Positions 1 through 10,451 of a DNA stretch of 24,239 nt are shown here, piece by piece. The notes under the pieces are model-generated. The model did not search any database. It was not told the DNA's origin and saw nothing but the letters and a program-made list of their open reading frames with translations. The position numbers and the translations under genes are program-made. This DNA is from Paramacrobiotus richtersi (Eukaryota > Tardigrada > Eutardigrada > Parachela > Macrobiotidae), in assembly GCA_034698045.1 (NCBI GenBank), contig JAQGAU010000758.1:1-24239 (forward strand). The letters are read 5' to 3'. Within the stretch, counting starts at the first letter, position 1. Each line of letters starts with the position of its first letter.

Positions 1-1184
1 ACCTCCAGGACATCCTTGGGATAATGAAGGGGTAAGGAATGTATTGCTGTTCGTGTGCTGCTATGCATAGTCTTTCATAAATGGAAGGTACGGTGACCGT
101 AACCGGAATTTAACAACAGACGCTTTCCGGGTGAATAAGGAAATTTGAGTTGGAAGGGTGAATAAGAGCCACTGCACGCTCCTGGCGGACGGACGCGTGT
201 GGTTCTCTTGTGCGCATTTCCAGCTCACCAAAACCAAACTAGATCTAATTAATCACATACAACGTACGAACAATAAGCTGCGTTGACGACATAGCGTTGA
301 ACGCATCGAAGGTCGCATGAATAACGCATTTGTGTTTATTCGGCAAGTTCCCAGAAACAATGCCGACACAACATAAAATCCAAAAATCAAAAAGGAAATT
401 TGTCCGCATATTTGTAGAGTCTGGGAATATGGTATGAGTACATGTACGGTCCGCCAAACAACCCGCTGGGGGTCAATCTGACGAACGGAGTGGAAGTGAA
501 CCGTGGTATTGGCTGGCTGTACGATTCGCAGGAAACGATATATGTAGAGACTTCCCAAGCCACAGGCCGTCAGAATGTTGCTCCTCACAGCTGTTGGGCA
601 GCGTATGCAGTGCTGAATACCTCGTGCAGTGGATTTTGTTACGCATATGGATACTTTGGTGGCTTAGGCACCGGCGAACAAGGTAACTAACGGCGCTGTA
701 TGACAAACCAGTGTATCATTTCAAGATCGAATCGGAGCACTCACGGAATAGAGCGGACGTTCGCATGGAAATTCCGGTCTTACGGTCTGATAACCTGTTT
801 CTTTCAGGGCAGCCGCGAACATTTTACAAGCTCTATGTGGAGCCCAGCTTCCTATATGTTAAAGTATCCTGTTTTACCTCGTCTGATACTTCCAATGCCG
901 AGCACTGTGACATGCCAGCCACAGCCGTGTTTACCAGGAAAATGCCAAAGGATATCACTCCATTGGAGGACCTGGTAATTCGGGAGATTCTCGACGATCG
1001 ACTGCAGTTGTACTGCTTGACGTCGAAGGACATGGTCTATGTGCCGTGGATAGATCTTCCACCGTGTCAGTGGGTGGAACGGCCACAAGCTGCTTTGGAC
1101 CTTTACAGGCATGCCCAGGACAACTGGGTCAGCAAGTGCAAGAAACCCGGAAGCGGGACTTGCTCTCCGCCTTCGATGTATTGA
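1..1184 (+). CDS. A1: secreted lipocalin-like protein, 5' end cut by the window
   Basis: This is the first of three tandem family-A genes. Exons are 1-31 (end of exon 1, ending in PPGHPWDNEG, then gtaagg), 418-682 and 808-1184 (TGA). The junctions are phase 0 and phase 1, exactly as in A2 and A3. The signal peptide and start lie left of the window. Exon 2 opens with SLGIWYEYMYGPP, whose G-x-W-Y resembles the lipocalin N-terminal motif. It also holds two N-glycosylation sequons (NLT, NTS) and three Cys. Exon 3 carries FYKLYVEPSFLYVKVSC, FTRKMPKDITPLED, DDRLQLYCLTSKDM and a Cys-containing end, CSPPSMY. Six Cys in exon 3 suggest a disulfide-bonded extracellular protein. Exon 2 is 3 nt longer than in A2 and A3 (NNPLGV against NIPL.). 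Gene and exon structure are secure. The lipocalin fold is inferred from motif order, without a database match. Ligand unknown. Confidence 0.82.
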
Positions 1185-1223
1185 GTTTGCCGGCTGGTGA
1201 TGCTAAATGTATTTTGTAATTAT

Positions 1224-1229
1224 AATAAA
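1224..1229 (+). terminator. Polyadenylation signal of A1
   Basis: A canonical AATAAA lies 40 bp after the A1 stop codon, in an AT-rich stretch. Position and strand fit the 3' end of A1. Confidence 0.6.
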
Positions 1230-4040
1230 CTGTTCGTTGATTTTGTAGGATACCGAATCACCATAGCAGACTAGTGGTATAATTATACAAGCAATATGCA
1301 CTTTGTAGATTTATTTTACAGATCGCGATCGAAGCAGTAACTTATTTTGCTCGGTTTAAGATTTACAGACATGCAACCGAGTAAACCGACAGTCAGTTCT
1401 ACTTCAGTAACGTTAACGATAGTCATTGATCCATTTGTTGGGCCCCGTTGTGCCCAAACCGCAAACTTTTTGGCACATTTCGGGCAGAAAGTTTGGCAGT
1501 TTGTACACTATACAGAAAGCTGTGCCGTAACGAAAAGCAATAACTCATCAAAAATTGAATTCTAATTAGGTTGCTGTACATATGTAGTGCTCAGAAGAAC
1601 CGTGTCACGGATAGGGTGACTGATCGTGCTGAGCAGTTTTATTACGGAGTATCGAACAAAATGGGAAATTCCGTGTATAGTATTGCATATTTCACAGTGC
1701 ACAAAACAGCTGTTATTGAACTGCGAGCAGTGCCGTTCTAGTAATGTAACGTGAAGGTGTTCTACTAGTATAGTGTAACGTGAATGGTAATACGCGAATG
1801 TTTTCAAGTGGATACAAGGTCATCGATCGAAACCGGCCGTCAAAGCAAACGCACGTGTAGTATTGTGTGCAGTATTACAATAGGCGTAAAATCACTCGAA
1901 AGTCAGACACCAGGCTAGATGGAAGCACGTTCGATTTTTGTTCAAGAAAGCGCGTTTGGAACTCGAAAGTAATCATAATTATGTGGACGACTAACCGCTA
2001 CACATGTATGCCGTTGAGTAATCACTGTACAAAACATTCACGGTATCAGCAGCCTGATGCACGCTAATTTACCCCTAAGTTAGATTTGCTAAGATGTCCG
2101 GCATTTGTGTCATTAACCCACCACCGCCCGGTACCAGAAGGAGCGCGACAGCGCTAAAAACCGACCCTTACCTCTCGAAAAATCTAAATCAAAAATTGTA
2201 GTTTTCTAAGAAAACTGAAACTTATGTTTTTCTAAATGTGCTACGAAAGTTTGTCAATCTTTCAAGGGCTGGTTATGGTCAGTTTTGTTAGGGCTATCCA
2301 CTTGGATTTACCCGGCGGTCATCCAAATGACCAATGGGCAGTTGTGAAAATCATTTTTAATTTTATTAGGAATCTTATTTGAAAAGCCGGCTTTTTTGGG
2401 GTCAGAAACACGTTCCCTACATTCCGAAAGTTCGGGTGACATTCCCTATATAGAAAACAAAAATAGAGAGTTTGTGTGTTTGTTTGTGTGCCTGAGCCTA
2501 GCCTAGCCTGTTTGTGTGCCTAGCCAAGAAACTGGCCAAAGTTGCTTTGTTGCTCCTTTATAAAACTGGTCCTGTATGAAATGACCGCTTGCGCCGTCAT
2601 GGTTATCGACCACGGTCCGAAAAGCAGCGCGAAAGAGCTAGATCTGGCACATTCTGTACAAATTAAATCGGTATAGCTGAAATTCGTCATGTACTGAAGC
2701 GAGAAACAACAGTCGACGGTCAAGGCAGGTTTATCTGTAAGTAATGCAACAAGATGCATAATGGGCAAGGGACAAATGATGACTCCGCATTTTCCAGTGG
2801 TCATCGGTGTCGCTGACCGGTGATCATTCTGATGACCACTTGAACAGCGGTAACAGATTGCCCAAAAAAGTACTACGTTGGACAGTACTCTGTCGTCATG
2901 CTTTAAAACGCCTGGTGTTTTATTACAAAAATAAAGTAGAAATTAATTAAAAGGCTTCATGCCCACGGATGCCAATTTAGCATCAAAATTTTTGGATGAC
3001 TGTAGCTTCTGATGGCTTGATTATTTTGGTAATTATGGAATATTTTATAATAAGGTTCGATATGGAGATTCCCTATGTTTTATCCTGGAATTATATCATT
3101 GCAAAGCATTGCATGAACCGGAAATATTCCAGAAGGCCTAAGGTTCTGCTTGGGATATGTCGTTTAATTTCAGACATCTTCCGGTGCACACACTTGGACG
3201 TGATAAAATAGTTTAAAAAAATGTCTTATGGACGCATCTCTCGTATCTTTATTGGTAGGCTAACCGTTAGCCGCTAACGCATGATGATTTGCCACCCCTA
3301 GATTTTGCTCACTAACATGTCCGGCATTTGTCACACTCGTTAACGCATGTTTGTGGGTCATTCGGGAAAAACAGTGATTTGTACTGCGGTGTTATTAGAA
3401 TGTTTGTCGATTGCATAATGCTTGAATAAGCTACAACGCGCAAAACAGCACTGAGTGGGCATAGTTTTCTCTTAATTTGATGGTCCAGATAAACGGCTCG
3501 TTCTAATCTAGCTTACAATCACACTTTCTGCAGATGGAAGGTTGCTTTCCTTGATGCGTGGTAGTAAAACGTAGTAGCTGTCGGCTTCGACAAGTGTGTT
3601 AGTATATAACTAGTAACTCTTTGTTTGATGATGGTCAAACTTCATTCTGATTCTGATGCGCGATAGTTATTTTAATCAGACTTGATTTGTTATTCTGAAT
3701 TGCAACTCGCATTTTATTATTTCTTTATACACCTTCAACTGAAATTATGCCAACACCGAATTTGGTTCACTATATGCAGCGGCAGTTTGGAAACGTTTGT
3801 TCTTGGATTACGGATACACCGATCATTGATATCCGTTAAATTTTCTGATGCTCAGCTGAACTGACAGGAACATAATTATATTGACATACAGGTATGTGGA
3901 AAAATATGTAAATATTGATGTCTTTCCCGATGGGCGCTACTACGGAACACCGTTAAAAGAAGGAAGTGTTTAAGCTTTAAAGCTGTAATTACAAGCGTAA
4001 GGCTTTACGGAATCATCAACAACTGACAGTTTTATTTGTC
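1230..4040. other. Intergenic region A1 to apolipoprotein-L-like gene, no gene recognised
   Basis: About 2.8 kb without a convincing gene. Open frames here are short, mostly lack an ATG start, and have no recognisable domain or paired splice sites. It contains a TTTGTGTG/AGCCT low-complexity tract (2470-2525), a pair of similar ~45-bp segments around ATGTCCGGCATTTGT (2072-2117 and 3295-3344), and a small hairpin GGCTAAC/GTTAGCC near 3258. The promoter of the downstream gene must lie toward the right end, but I see no clear TATA box. Confidence 0.5.
2470..2525. repeat. Low-complexity GT/CCT-rich tract
   Basis: Imperfect repeats of TTTGTGTG are interleaved with GCCTAGCCTAGCC. TGTTTGTGTGCCTGAGCC and TGTTTGTGTGCCTAGCC occur within 55 bp of each other. 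Probably slippage-derived, with no sign of function. Confidence 0.6.
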
Positions 4041-4088
4041 CTTATCCCAGAGATTATGGACAACCTTATCCCCCAGATTATGGACAAT
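4041..4088 (+). repeat. 24-bp tandem duplication over the start codon
   Basis: Segment 4041-4064 (CTTATCCCAGAGATTATGG...) is repeated with three mismatches at 4065-4088. Each copy contains ATGGACAA, so the predicted protein begins MDNLIPQI-MDNIKQ, with an eight-residue internal repeat and two possible start codons (4056 and 4080). The pyrimidine-rich TTATCCCAG at 4042-4050 could also be the acceptor of a 5'-UTR intron. Confidence 0.7.
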
Positions 4089-5577
4089 ATCAAGCAGACC
4101 TTCCCATTTCTGCTCCAGATCGACACCGGTCATAACGCCCCAGCCACTACCACTGACCAGGAGGTCATTGTCAAAGTCCACCATGCTGCTATCGACGCTG
4201 TTACGGCGCGCAAAACAACCATAGAACTGATTCGAAAAACGGCCAAAGTGCTGGATAGAGTACCCAAGAAGCAGAAGACGGCGGCAGTTTCAGGAGGCGC
4301 GGTGTCGATCATAGGTACGCATCACCGCTTACAAATTCACTACATGATATGGACTAAACTATGGCGTTTTAGGCACTCTGATTGGTATGGCCGGGGGCGT
4401 GGTTACCATCGTCACAGCGGGCGCAGCAGCGGTCCCGGTAGCGGCTACTTGCCTTCTCTGGGCCGGCGTCGGTGTGGGGCTTGTTGGCGGTTTAACGAAG
4501 GGTGTTGGCGGGTACTTAAGTACCAGTAAGCAGGATGATCTGATCAAGCGACTCCAAGACGCGATTCAAGAAGACGATGAGGCCCAGCACCGCCTTGACG
4601 CTTGCTTGGAAGAATTGAAGCAAGAAAAGTATGAACAAATGAAATTCATATTGTTCGAAAATGTCTTGCTTCCCGGGATTTGTGGTGCCAACGCGTACTC
4701 CAACATTCACGGTGGTCTTTCTTTGATTACGTTGATCAGTTCCAAGATTCCATCATTGGGCAGTCATATGAAAAGTAAGGAGGTCCAGAAACTTTTAGGA
4801 TCGCCGCTGGTGACGGTACTTCTCCCCTTGTTGGTCAAAAGTTTCGGGGTCACTGCGAAAGCCGGAATCAATGTCACGGATGATATCGCTTTGGGCGCGG
4901 TAGGCGGAATGGTTGAAGGGCCCACGAAAAAGATTGCATTTGTTGTTGCGCGAAATGCAGCGGCAGCCGCCATGCGGGAGGGAGGGGACGATGCAGCGCA
5001 GGCTCTTGCATCGACAGCGGCAGCGAGAATGAAGGAGAAAGCGGCAGCGGAAGCAGCTAAGAAAGCAGCAAAAGCAGCTACGAAAGCCGCGACCAAGAAG
5101 CTCCTGAAGAAAGCGGCAGAAACGGCCACAGCAGAGGCGGCAAAAGCAGCTGCGGAGGAAACCGCGGAGAAAGCACTGGAAGGAGCAGCCAAGAAAGTGG
5201 CACAAGCTGGACTGAAGGTAGCCACGGAAGCGGCAGCTAAGAAGGCAGCGGAAAAGGCAGCCGCGGAGGGAGCACGTAATCTGGCTGCTGAAGCAGTTGT
5301 GGCGGCATCCAGGGATGTCTCGTTGAAAGTGGCGGAGGCGGCCGCCGCCAAGGAGGCGTTTAATGCGGCCGTCAAATCCGCAGCGGAGACCGCGGCTCAA
5401 CAGGCCACGCAGAATGTGGTCAAGACCATGGCCAGAGTGACGGGAGGGCTGACGATTGGGTTTGGGGTGTTGTTTGTGGCGTGGGATGCGTACTGGATGT
5501 ATAAAGATTGTAAAAAGCAAAGCATGGGAAAAGCTATGCGCAGGCTGGCTACAAGTCTGGAAAATATTGCTCAATAG
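4056..5577 (+). CDS. Apolipoprotein-L-like protein with Ala/Lys-rich helical insert
   Basis: Two exons, 4056-4314 and 4373-5577, are separated by a 58-bp phase-1 GT-AG intron (ATAG|gtacgc ... gttttag|GCAC) and encode 487 aa. Residues 1-75 are helical and basic. Residues 76-135 form a Gly/Ala/Val-rich hydrophobic hairpin (SGGAVSIIGTLIGMAGG ... VGVGLVGGLTKGVGGYL) of the kind seen in ApoL proteins. Residues 136-180 are a charged, probably coiled-coil helix (KRLQDAIQEDDEAQHRL). Residues 228-245 are hydrophobic. Residues 279-436 are almost entirely Ala, Lys and Glu in LEA-like helical repeats. Residues 437-487 resemble the ApoL C-terminus (MARVTGGLTIGFGVLFVAWD, then LRRLA-type helix). No signal peptide is obvious, so an intracellular membrane-binding role is likely. 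ApoL assignment rests on hairpin and C-terminal pattern. The long insert is unusual. An alternative start at Met9 exists. Confidence 0.78.
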
Positions 5578-5790
5578 AACCTGGCTCAATTTAATGTTAT
5601 GAAGATAATGACGGTAAACGTGTAAAATGTATTGACGCAACTTGTGTCCTTGTTCGGATAGTTGAAATAGGCGCATTGTGTCATTCTGTTATTTACCTAC
5701 CAAATAACAACAACAAATTTTTATTCCTCTGGCACAAATCGTCCAGCAGGGCCGTAGCGGTCGAAATGGCATTGAAAGGCTACACATAGA

Positions 5791-5796
5791 AATAAA
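5791..5796 (+). terminator. Polyadenylation signal of the apolipoprotein-L-like gene
   Basis: AATAAA about 215 bp after the stop codon in A-rich context. No better candidate lies closer on this strand. Confidence 0.45.
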
Positions 5797-6019
5797 AACA
5801 AAAAGAGATACATGCGTACAAAATAACAGGACAAACAGACCTGCGGGCGTTAGAAACATTCGTACAGCTAGCTGCTAGCGTAAACTGGCTACACCGAACA
5901 TACATAGCAGTCACAATGGAATAACCGAACACACAACCGTCTTACCATACATGAACACAAACAAAAACCATAAGCACGGAGAACAGAGAAGCACTGTTTC
6001 TATTATTAGTATTGTTTTT

Positions 6020-6450
6020 CTATTCCCAACCACAATCTAGAATCACTTTTCCACGGAAGTAATCTCCTGCATCATTCAGAACTCTCATGGTCAGTTGCCC
6101 AAAAACTCGCATGTCTTGGTCCAATATCGCGCTTCGGTGCTTGCTGTTGAGACACTGTTTAAAGTGCTCCAGGATATCTGGCACGGCTGACACAAGTTTT
6201 GCGAGAATCGGCTCTCGTGCAGGTGCAGTGGGCAGTGAAACAGGGCAGGCGGCTCGTCTTCAGGAACGTTGCAGTGCTGGCATAATCTGCCGCTTCTGCC
6301 CCGATTTTCCCATCGTCCGGTCTCGATCCGTAAGAAATGGCATCCGCTGAGCAACTGCAGGAGGGGCCCTGCAAGGTATGGTGGCAACTGGCGCAGATAC
6401 GGGGCATGCAGTGGTTCGGGATGCACCTGCAACATAAAAGAAAGCTTCCC
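6020..6450 (-). pseudogene. Non-LTR retrotransposon reverse-transcriptase C-terminal remnant
   Basis: Read on the minus strand, the frame gives LLQLLSGCHFLRIETGRW, then GRLCQHCNVPEDEPPALFHC and PLHLHESR. The pattern LRIETGRW followed by C-x2-C ... H-C-P is typical of the zinc-binding tail after the reverse-transcriptase domain in LINE-type elements. A one-base frame change near the HCPLHLH segment is needed to continue into a second coding-like stretch (AREPILAKLVSAVPDILEHF ... MRVFGQLTMRVLNDAGDYF), which ends in TAG at 6020-6022. No catalytic RT motif is present, so this is a 5'-truncated, frameshifted fossil. The family assignment comes from motif recognition only. Confidence 0.55.
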
Positions 6451-6463
6451 TCGCCCCGGGAGA

Positions 6464-6800
6464 TTATTCTCGCGCACGCGAGCGAGTAAACTGTTTCTTG
6501 AGCTTATACATGATGTCGGCACAGGACATCATGGACAGCTTCTGTTCGACTGCATTGGGATCTTCCCACTGAATTTTCAGCACTCGCTGCACCGGTTGCA
6601 GACTGCAACCGGTGCAGCGAGTGCTGCAACACTGCAACTTGCAGTGTTCGGCGCAAGGAGCCTTTTTTTCTTGACCGGGCTGATTTTATCAGCTCAAGAA
6701 GAGCTACCCGCACAAGATCATCCGCTGGTCTTTTCAGTTCCCGAGAAATGTAACGTAGGTGGTTACCAACTTGTCTGAAATGCAAAGGCGTTTTATTTGT
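6464..6800 (-). other. Coding-like minus-strand segment of unknown origin
   Basis: On the minus strand, 6464-6603 reads LQPVQRVLKIQWEDPNAVEQ, then KLSMMSCADIMYKLKKQF and a stop at 6464. Its composition looks like real helical protein, but no family is recognised. Upstream, in another frame (about 6620-6800), is a second protein-like stretch (QVGNHLRYISRELKRPADDL). The frame changes inside the perfect palindrome at 6578-6626. This could be the broken terminal exon of a host gene or further transposon sequence. Low certainty. Confidence 0.25.
6578..6648. repeat. Two perfect inverted repeats (24-nt and 10-nt arms, 1-nt spacers)
   Basis: Arms 6578-6601 (CAGCACTCGCTGCACCGGTT + GCAG) and 6603-6626 are exact reverse complements separated only by A at 6602. 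Immediately after, AACACTGCAA (6628-6637) and TTGCAGTGTT (6639-6648) flank a single C. A third hairpin follows at 6668-6700 (TTCTTGA/TCAAGAA outside GCTGAT/ATCAGC). Such long spacer-free palindromes are rarely stable in genomes. Confidence 0.85.
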
Positions 6801-8239
6801 CACGAAGTAGAATGTTTCCGTGCGTACCAGACATAACTGTTAATGAACAGCTAGTTATAGGGAAAAAGAGGAAAATCCACAAATATGCAGAATGCCACAC
6901 CCTTATGAACAAACAAAAACATATTACTTTGATCTGGATTCCGATTTACAATAAGGACTCCAGTGAAACAATATCGAACATGGGAAAACACCTCAAACAT
7001 CTCAAACAGACTTTTAATCATCAAACATGCAACTTCGAGACCAACATGTACATAAGAAAACGCAGAGTTGGACAAGTCGTTAATCATCCAGACGTCAACT
7101 AATAACTGTTACGAAGAGCCGAAAGCATCGATATCTTTAGTGAAAGTCTTGCTTTTCCTCTACGCATCGCCATTCAAAGAAGACAAACAGAATACGGCAT
7201 TGCTCGACCCATTTCCACAATCGCCTTTAATCATCTACATCACAAGCTGTTCGAAATGCCTGTGTTCACTATGTTTTCTACAGATCCGAATGTTTTATTG
7301 ATTGTAGTGATTAGTGTAAACGTAACATTTTCTGGAATTCAGACAATTTCCTGTCTTAGATGCGAACGTGTTCAAGCACATTCTTCAAGAATGCCCCTGA
7401 GGGCTACATCATAATTATAATTACATTAATTCAAGTACATCTGATGGATAATACCTGCGCCTGATGGTATACCATAAAAAAGATGAAAATGGATTAGTGT
7501 ACTTAAATACTTATTGACGTACTAAACACGCGCTTAAAAAATCCTATCTTTTTAAAAAAATAGATAGATTCGTTTCGCTGAAAAACGCCGACGTATTTCT
7601 TGCGGTTAAGGCACGTAAGCCCACGTAGGCCCAACGTAAGTTGATATATATTATATGATCGCGCAAGTCCAACGTTGTTAAGCAATACTTGAGAGTAGAC
7701 TGTAAAATGTCTTCTTCTATCGTCTCGCCGCTTCCCATTGTGGTCAATTAGTTCTGGTGATACTTTTCGCACAGTACATACTGTGCTGTTGTAGTTTATG
7801 CGATTCGGCGACTGTGCTTTGCATGCCTGCAATGGTTGGACGCAATGGTTTGACATGGTTGGACGCATTCGGAGATTGTGCAGGAACAAATTAAGCAAGA
7901 TTAACGGACAACACTTTTCCATCAGCTTATTTTCATTCTACACAATGTTCTTTGCACCGCGAACGGAAATGTCGGAACCAATTGTTACCTTTGATTATAC
8001 CGTTTCCGTTTGTTGTCTTGGTAGTTGACGGTCATAAATGAATTCTGGTACCAGATGTCAAGCTTAATTTCACGTTCCCAGGGTCCACCAAGGACTGAGG
8101 TTGCGCGAACAGAACTTACTCAAGCGAAACGAAACAACGAACAAGCGACAAGAATAGGCATTAATTAGACTGTTAATGCACCGTTACAATGTTATTACTT
8201 GTAAACATTAACCGGTACTGCTAAAAATTGATTTTCCTC
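6801..8239. other. Intergenic region upstream of A2, no gene recognised
   Basis: About 1.4 kb of AT-rich sequence. The open frames lack ATG starts, splice partners or recognisable motifs. The sequence immediately before the A2 start (GTAAACATTAACCGG...) probably holds the A2 promoter, but I see no clear TATA box or initiator. Confidence 0.45.
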
Positions 8240-9688
8240 ATGTTCTGGATAGGGGCATTGCTTTCACTGGCATTCGCAATCGGAGGTGTTCAGTGTCAGG
8301 AAGGTGCCGGACTGTCGTATGTTAGTCCGTATGCCCCGGCAAAGTGTCGACAAACCAAACCTCCAGGATATGCGTGGGACAATGAAGCGGTAAGGACTAA
8401 GGAATAATTATGTTTCTATTCTATGTACAGCTTGTCATACTATGCGAGACTAACCGTTTACAGTGTCATGCAGCGCTACGAAACACAGAACTATGTAGTG
8501 CGTACCGAGTCTCAGCGTGTCGCCGTGCAGTGAACAGAAAAATTGGTGTTTTATATTTTGCAAAGTTTTATGTTTTACATGTTTAGTTTTATGTTTGTTT
8601 ATGTTTTATGTTTTACAGAGTTTGGGAATATGGTATCAGTACATGTACGGTCCACCCAATATTCCGCTGATCAATCTGACGAATCCGGTGGATGTGAACC
8701 TTGGTATCGGTTGGAGATACGACTCGCGTGATACCGTCTACATACAGTCTTTTATAACCACCGGCCGTCAGAACATTCCTCCTTACAGCTGCTGGGCAGC
8801 GTATGGAATTCAGAATACATCATGCAATGGATTCTCCTATGCATACGGATATTTTGGAGGTTTAGGCACCGGGGAACAAGGTAACTACAGCCCTGCACGC
8901 GATAGCTCAAAGCTGCTTTCGAGATTTAGTCGAGCGCGTTCAAAAGAATATAAGCTTTCATGGCCAAATTACGTACTAACGATGCAAGTGACACTGCAAG
9001 ATTAGTGATTATTTAGTTGACTTTTGAATTTGTATTATGTCAACATTTGTTCTGCGTGCGATTGCCAATTAAAAGTTTATTAGCGATTACCTTACAATAT
9101 GCATTATTACCGGTTGACGTTTGGATTCGATTTCCGTGGTCCAACAGTTTAGATTTGCATTGCTTGAGAATATGTTCCCAAAGTGACGAAAATCACTCTA
9201 ATCCAGACTGTTATCAGAAATGCGACCGAAAAGAATTATTAACTAAATGGTCGCGGTCCTCCGGACCGAAATGCATTCCAGACAATTAGTTCTAGAATTG
9301 CTGTTTCACAGGAGCATCGCGAAACTTTTACAAGCTGTATCTGGATCCTAATTTCCTGCTTATCAGATCATCGTGTTTTACCGAGCCCGATACTAATACT
9401 GCCGAGAAGTGTGACCTGGTGGGAATAGCGATTTTTACCAGAAAAATGCCCAAAGATATCACTTCGTTGGAGGACAGGATTATTCGTGAGATTCTCGACG
9501 ATCGACTGCAGTTATATTGCTTGACGGCCAAGGACATGGTCTACGTCCAGTGGCTTGATCTTCCAGTTTGCGATTATGTAGAAAGGCCGCAAGCTGCTCT
9601 GGATGATTACAAGTATGTACAGGAGAACTGGGTCAGCAAATGCAAAAAACCGGGACAGTGGACGTGTTCCCCGGCTTCGTTGTACTGA
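8240..9688 (+). CDS. A2: secreted lipocalin-like protein
   Basis: Complete gene with exons 8240-8389, 8619-8880 and 9312-9688 (TGA), encoding 262 aa. Junctions are GAAGCG|gtaagg, ttacag|AGTTTG (phase 0), GAACAAG|gtaact and ttcacag|GAGCA (phase 1). The N-terminus MFWIGALLSLAFAIGGVQC is a signal peptide, likely cut just before or after the Cys-Gln pair. A short Pro/Tyr-rich linker (SYVSPYAPAKC) precedes the G-x-W-Y strand SLGIWYQYMYGPP. The C-terminal half carries FYKLYLDPNF, a Cys, IFTRKMPKDI, DDRLQLYCLTAKDMVYVQW and a Cys-rich tail ending ASLY. NGFSYAYG replaces NGFCYAYG of A1 and A3, so one conserved Cys is lost. Probably a secreted binding protein. Lipocalin-like fold inferred. Confidence 0.85.
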
Positions 9689-10148
9689 TTGGCCGGTTAG
9701 CGATAGTAATGTTAAATAGTTTATTGTGCATTTGGTGTACAGCTTCCTTGTGCACTCAGGTACAACAAAGAACCGTGTCTGTTTAAGCAACGGGTTTACT
9801 AACAATGTGGGAATGGCATCCGTAAGATGTGACCTTGTGAAAAGCTTTAACGAAGTACCATATTGGAATACTAAAGTATTCGTTTTCCAAGTTATCATTA
9901 CATGTACAGTGGACCAGAAACCGTGCACCGGTTATTTGACAAAGTGGCGCAATGACTATAAAATCAAAGCGTGAGCTATTTATTTGAAGAGTTCCATACT
10001 GTTCTCCTCTCGCGCTCAGAGTGCGAGTCCACGCGGAACGGTATTTTGCCGCTTATATGCGCAAAACATTTGCCCGTAAGAATTCTTTGTGCTGGTCACA
10101 AGGTGACCTCATTTCTTAAGAAGAATAAGTTGTCTGCTTAAGAAGAAG

Positions 10149-10161
10149 AATAAAGAATAAA
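10149..10161 (+). terminator. Candidate polyadenylation signals of A2
   Basis: AATAAA occurs twice (10149-10154 and 10156-10161) in an AAGAAGAATAAAGAATAAAG context. They are 460 bp past the A2 stop, rather far, but no closer AATAAA is seen. Confidence 0.35.
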
Positions 10162-10451
10162 GAATTGTCGCAAGGGTTTCGTGTATGTAGTCCAATCGAG
10201 TCATACAATGTGTCAAAACGAACGAGAAACGAATTCATCTTTTGCTTTTTAAAACAACTATCTGCCCGTCTCACACTTCATGGTTCTTCTGTGAGTTACT
10301 TGCTATTGTAACTTTAGAAAACGGGGCCGCCTTTCGTTAGCTATGTCATTGTTATTTTCCACAACTTTTTTTGATGATTCTGCACGTACGGATGCAATAA
10401 ACATATGCAACCATTTTTCGGATTGCTTTGATTTTTTTATATGAACGAAAA

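Noticed and set aside
4764-5676. Two long minus-strand open frames (203 and 293 codons) opposite the apolipoprotein-L-like gene
   Set aside because: They are the antisense of the Ala/Lys-rich repeats. GC-rich Ala and Lys codons lack stops on the other strand, and the products are low-complexity Ala/Ser or Cys/Arg strings.
6797-7102. 101-codon plus-strand frame
   Set aside because: It starts at TTG and has no domain, splice site or neighbouring exon. The composition follows AT-rich intergenic DNA.
8517-8618. In-frame ATG upstream of A2 exon 2, and likewise 11482-11574 for A3
   Set aside because: These are intron sequence that happens to be open. The acceptor ends in CAG directly before AGTTTGGG, and exon 1 with a signal peptide supplies the true start.
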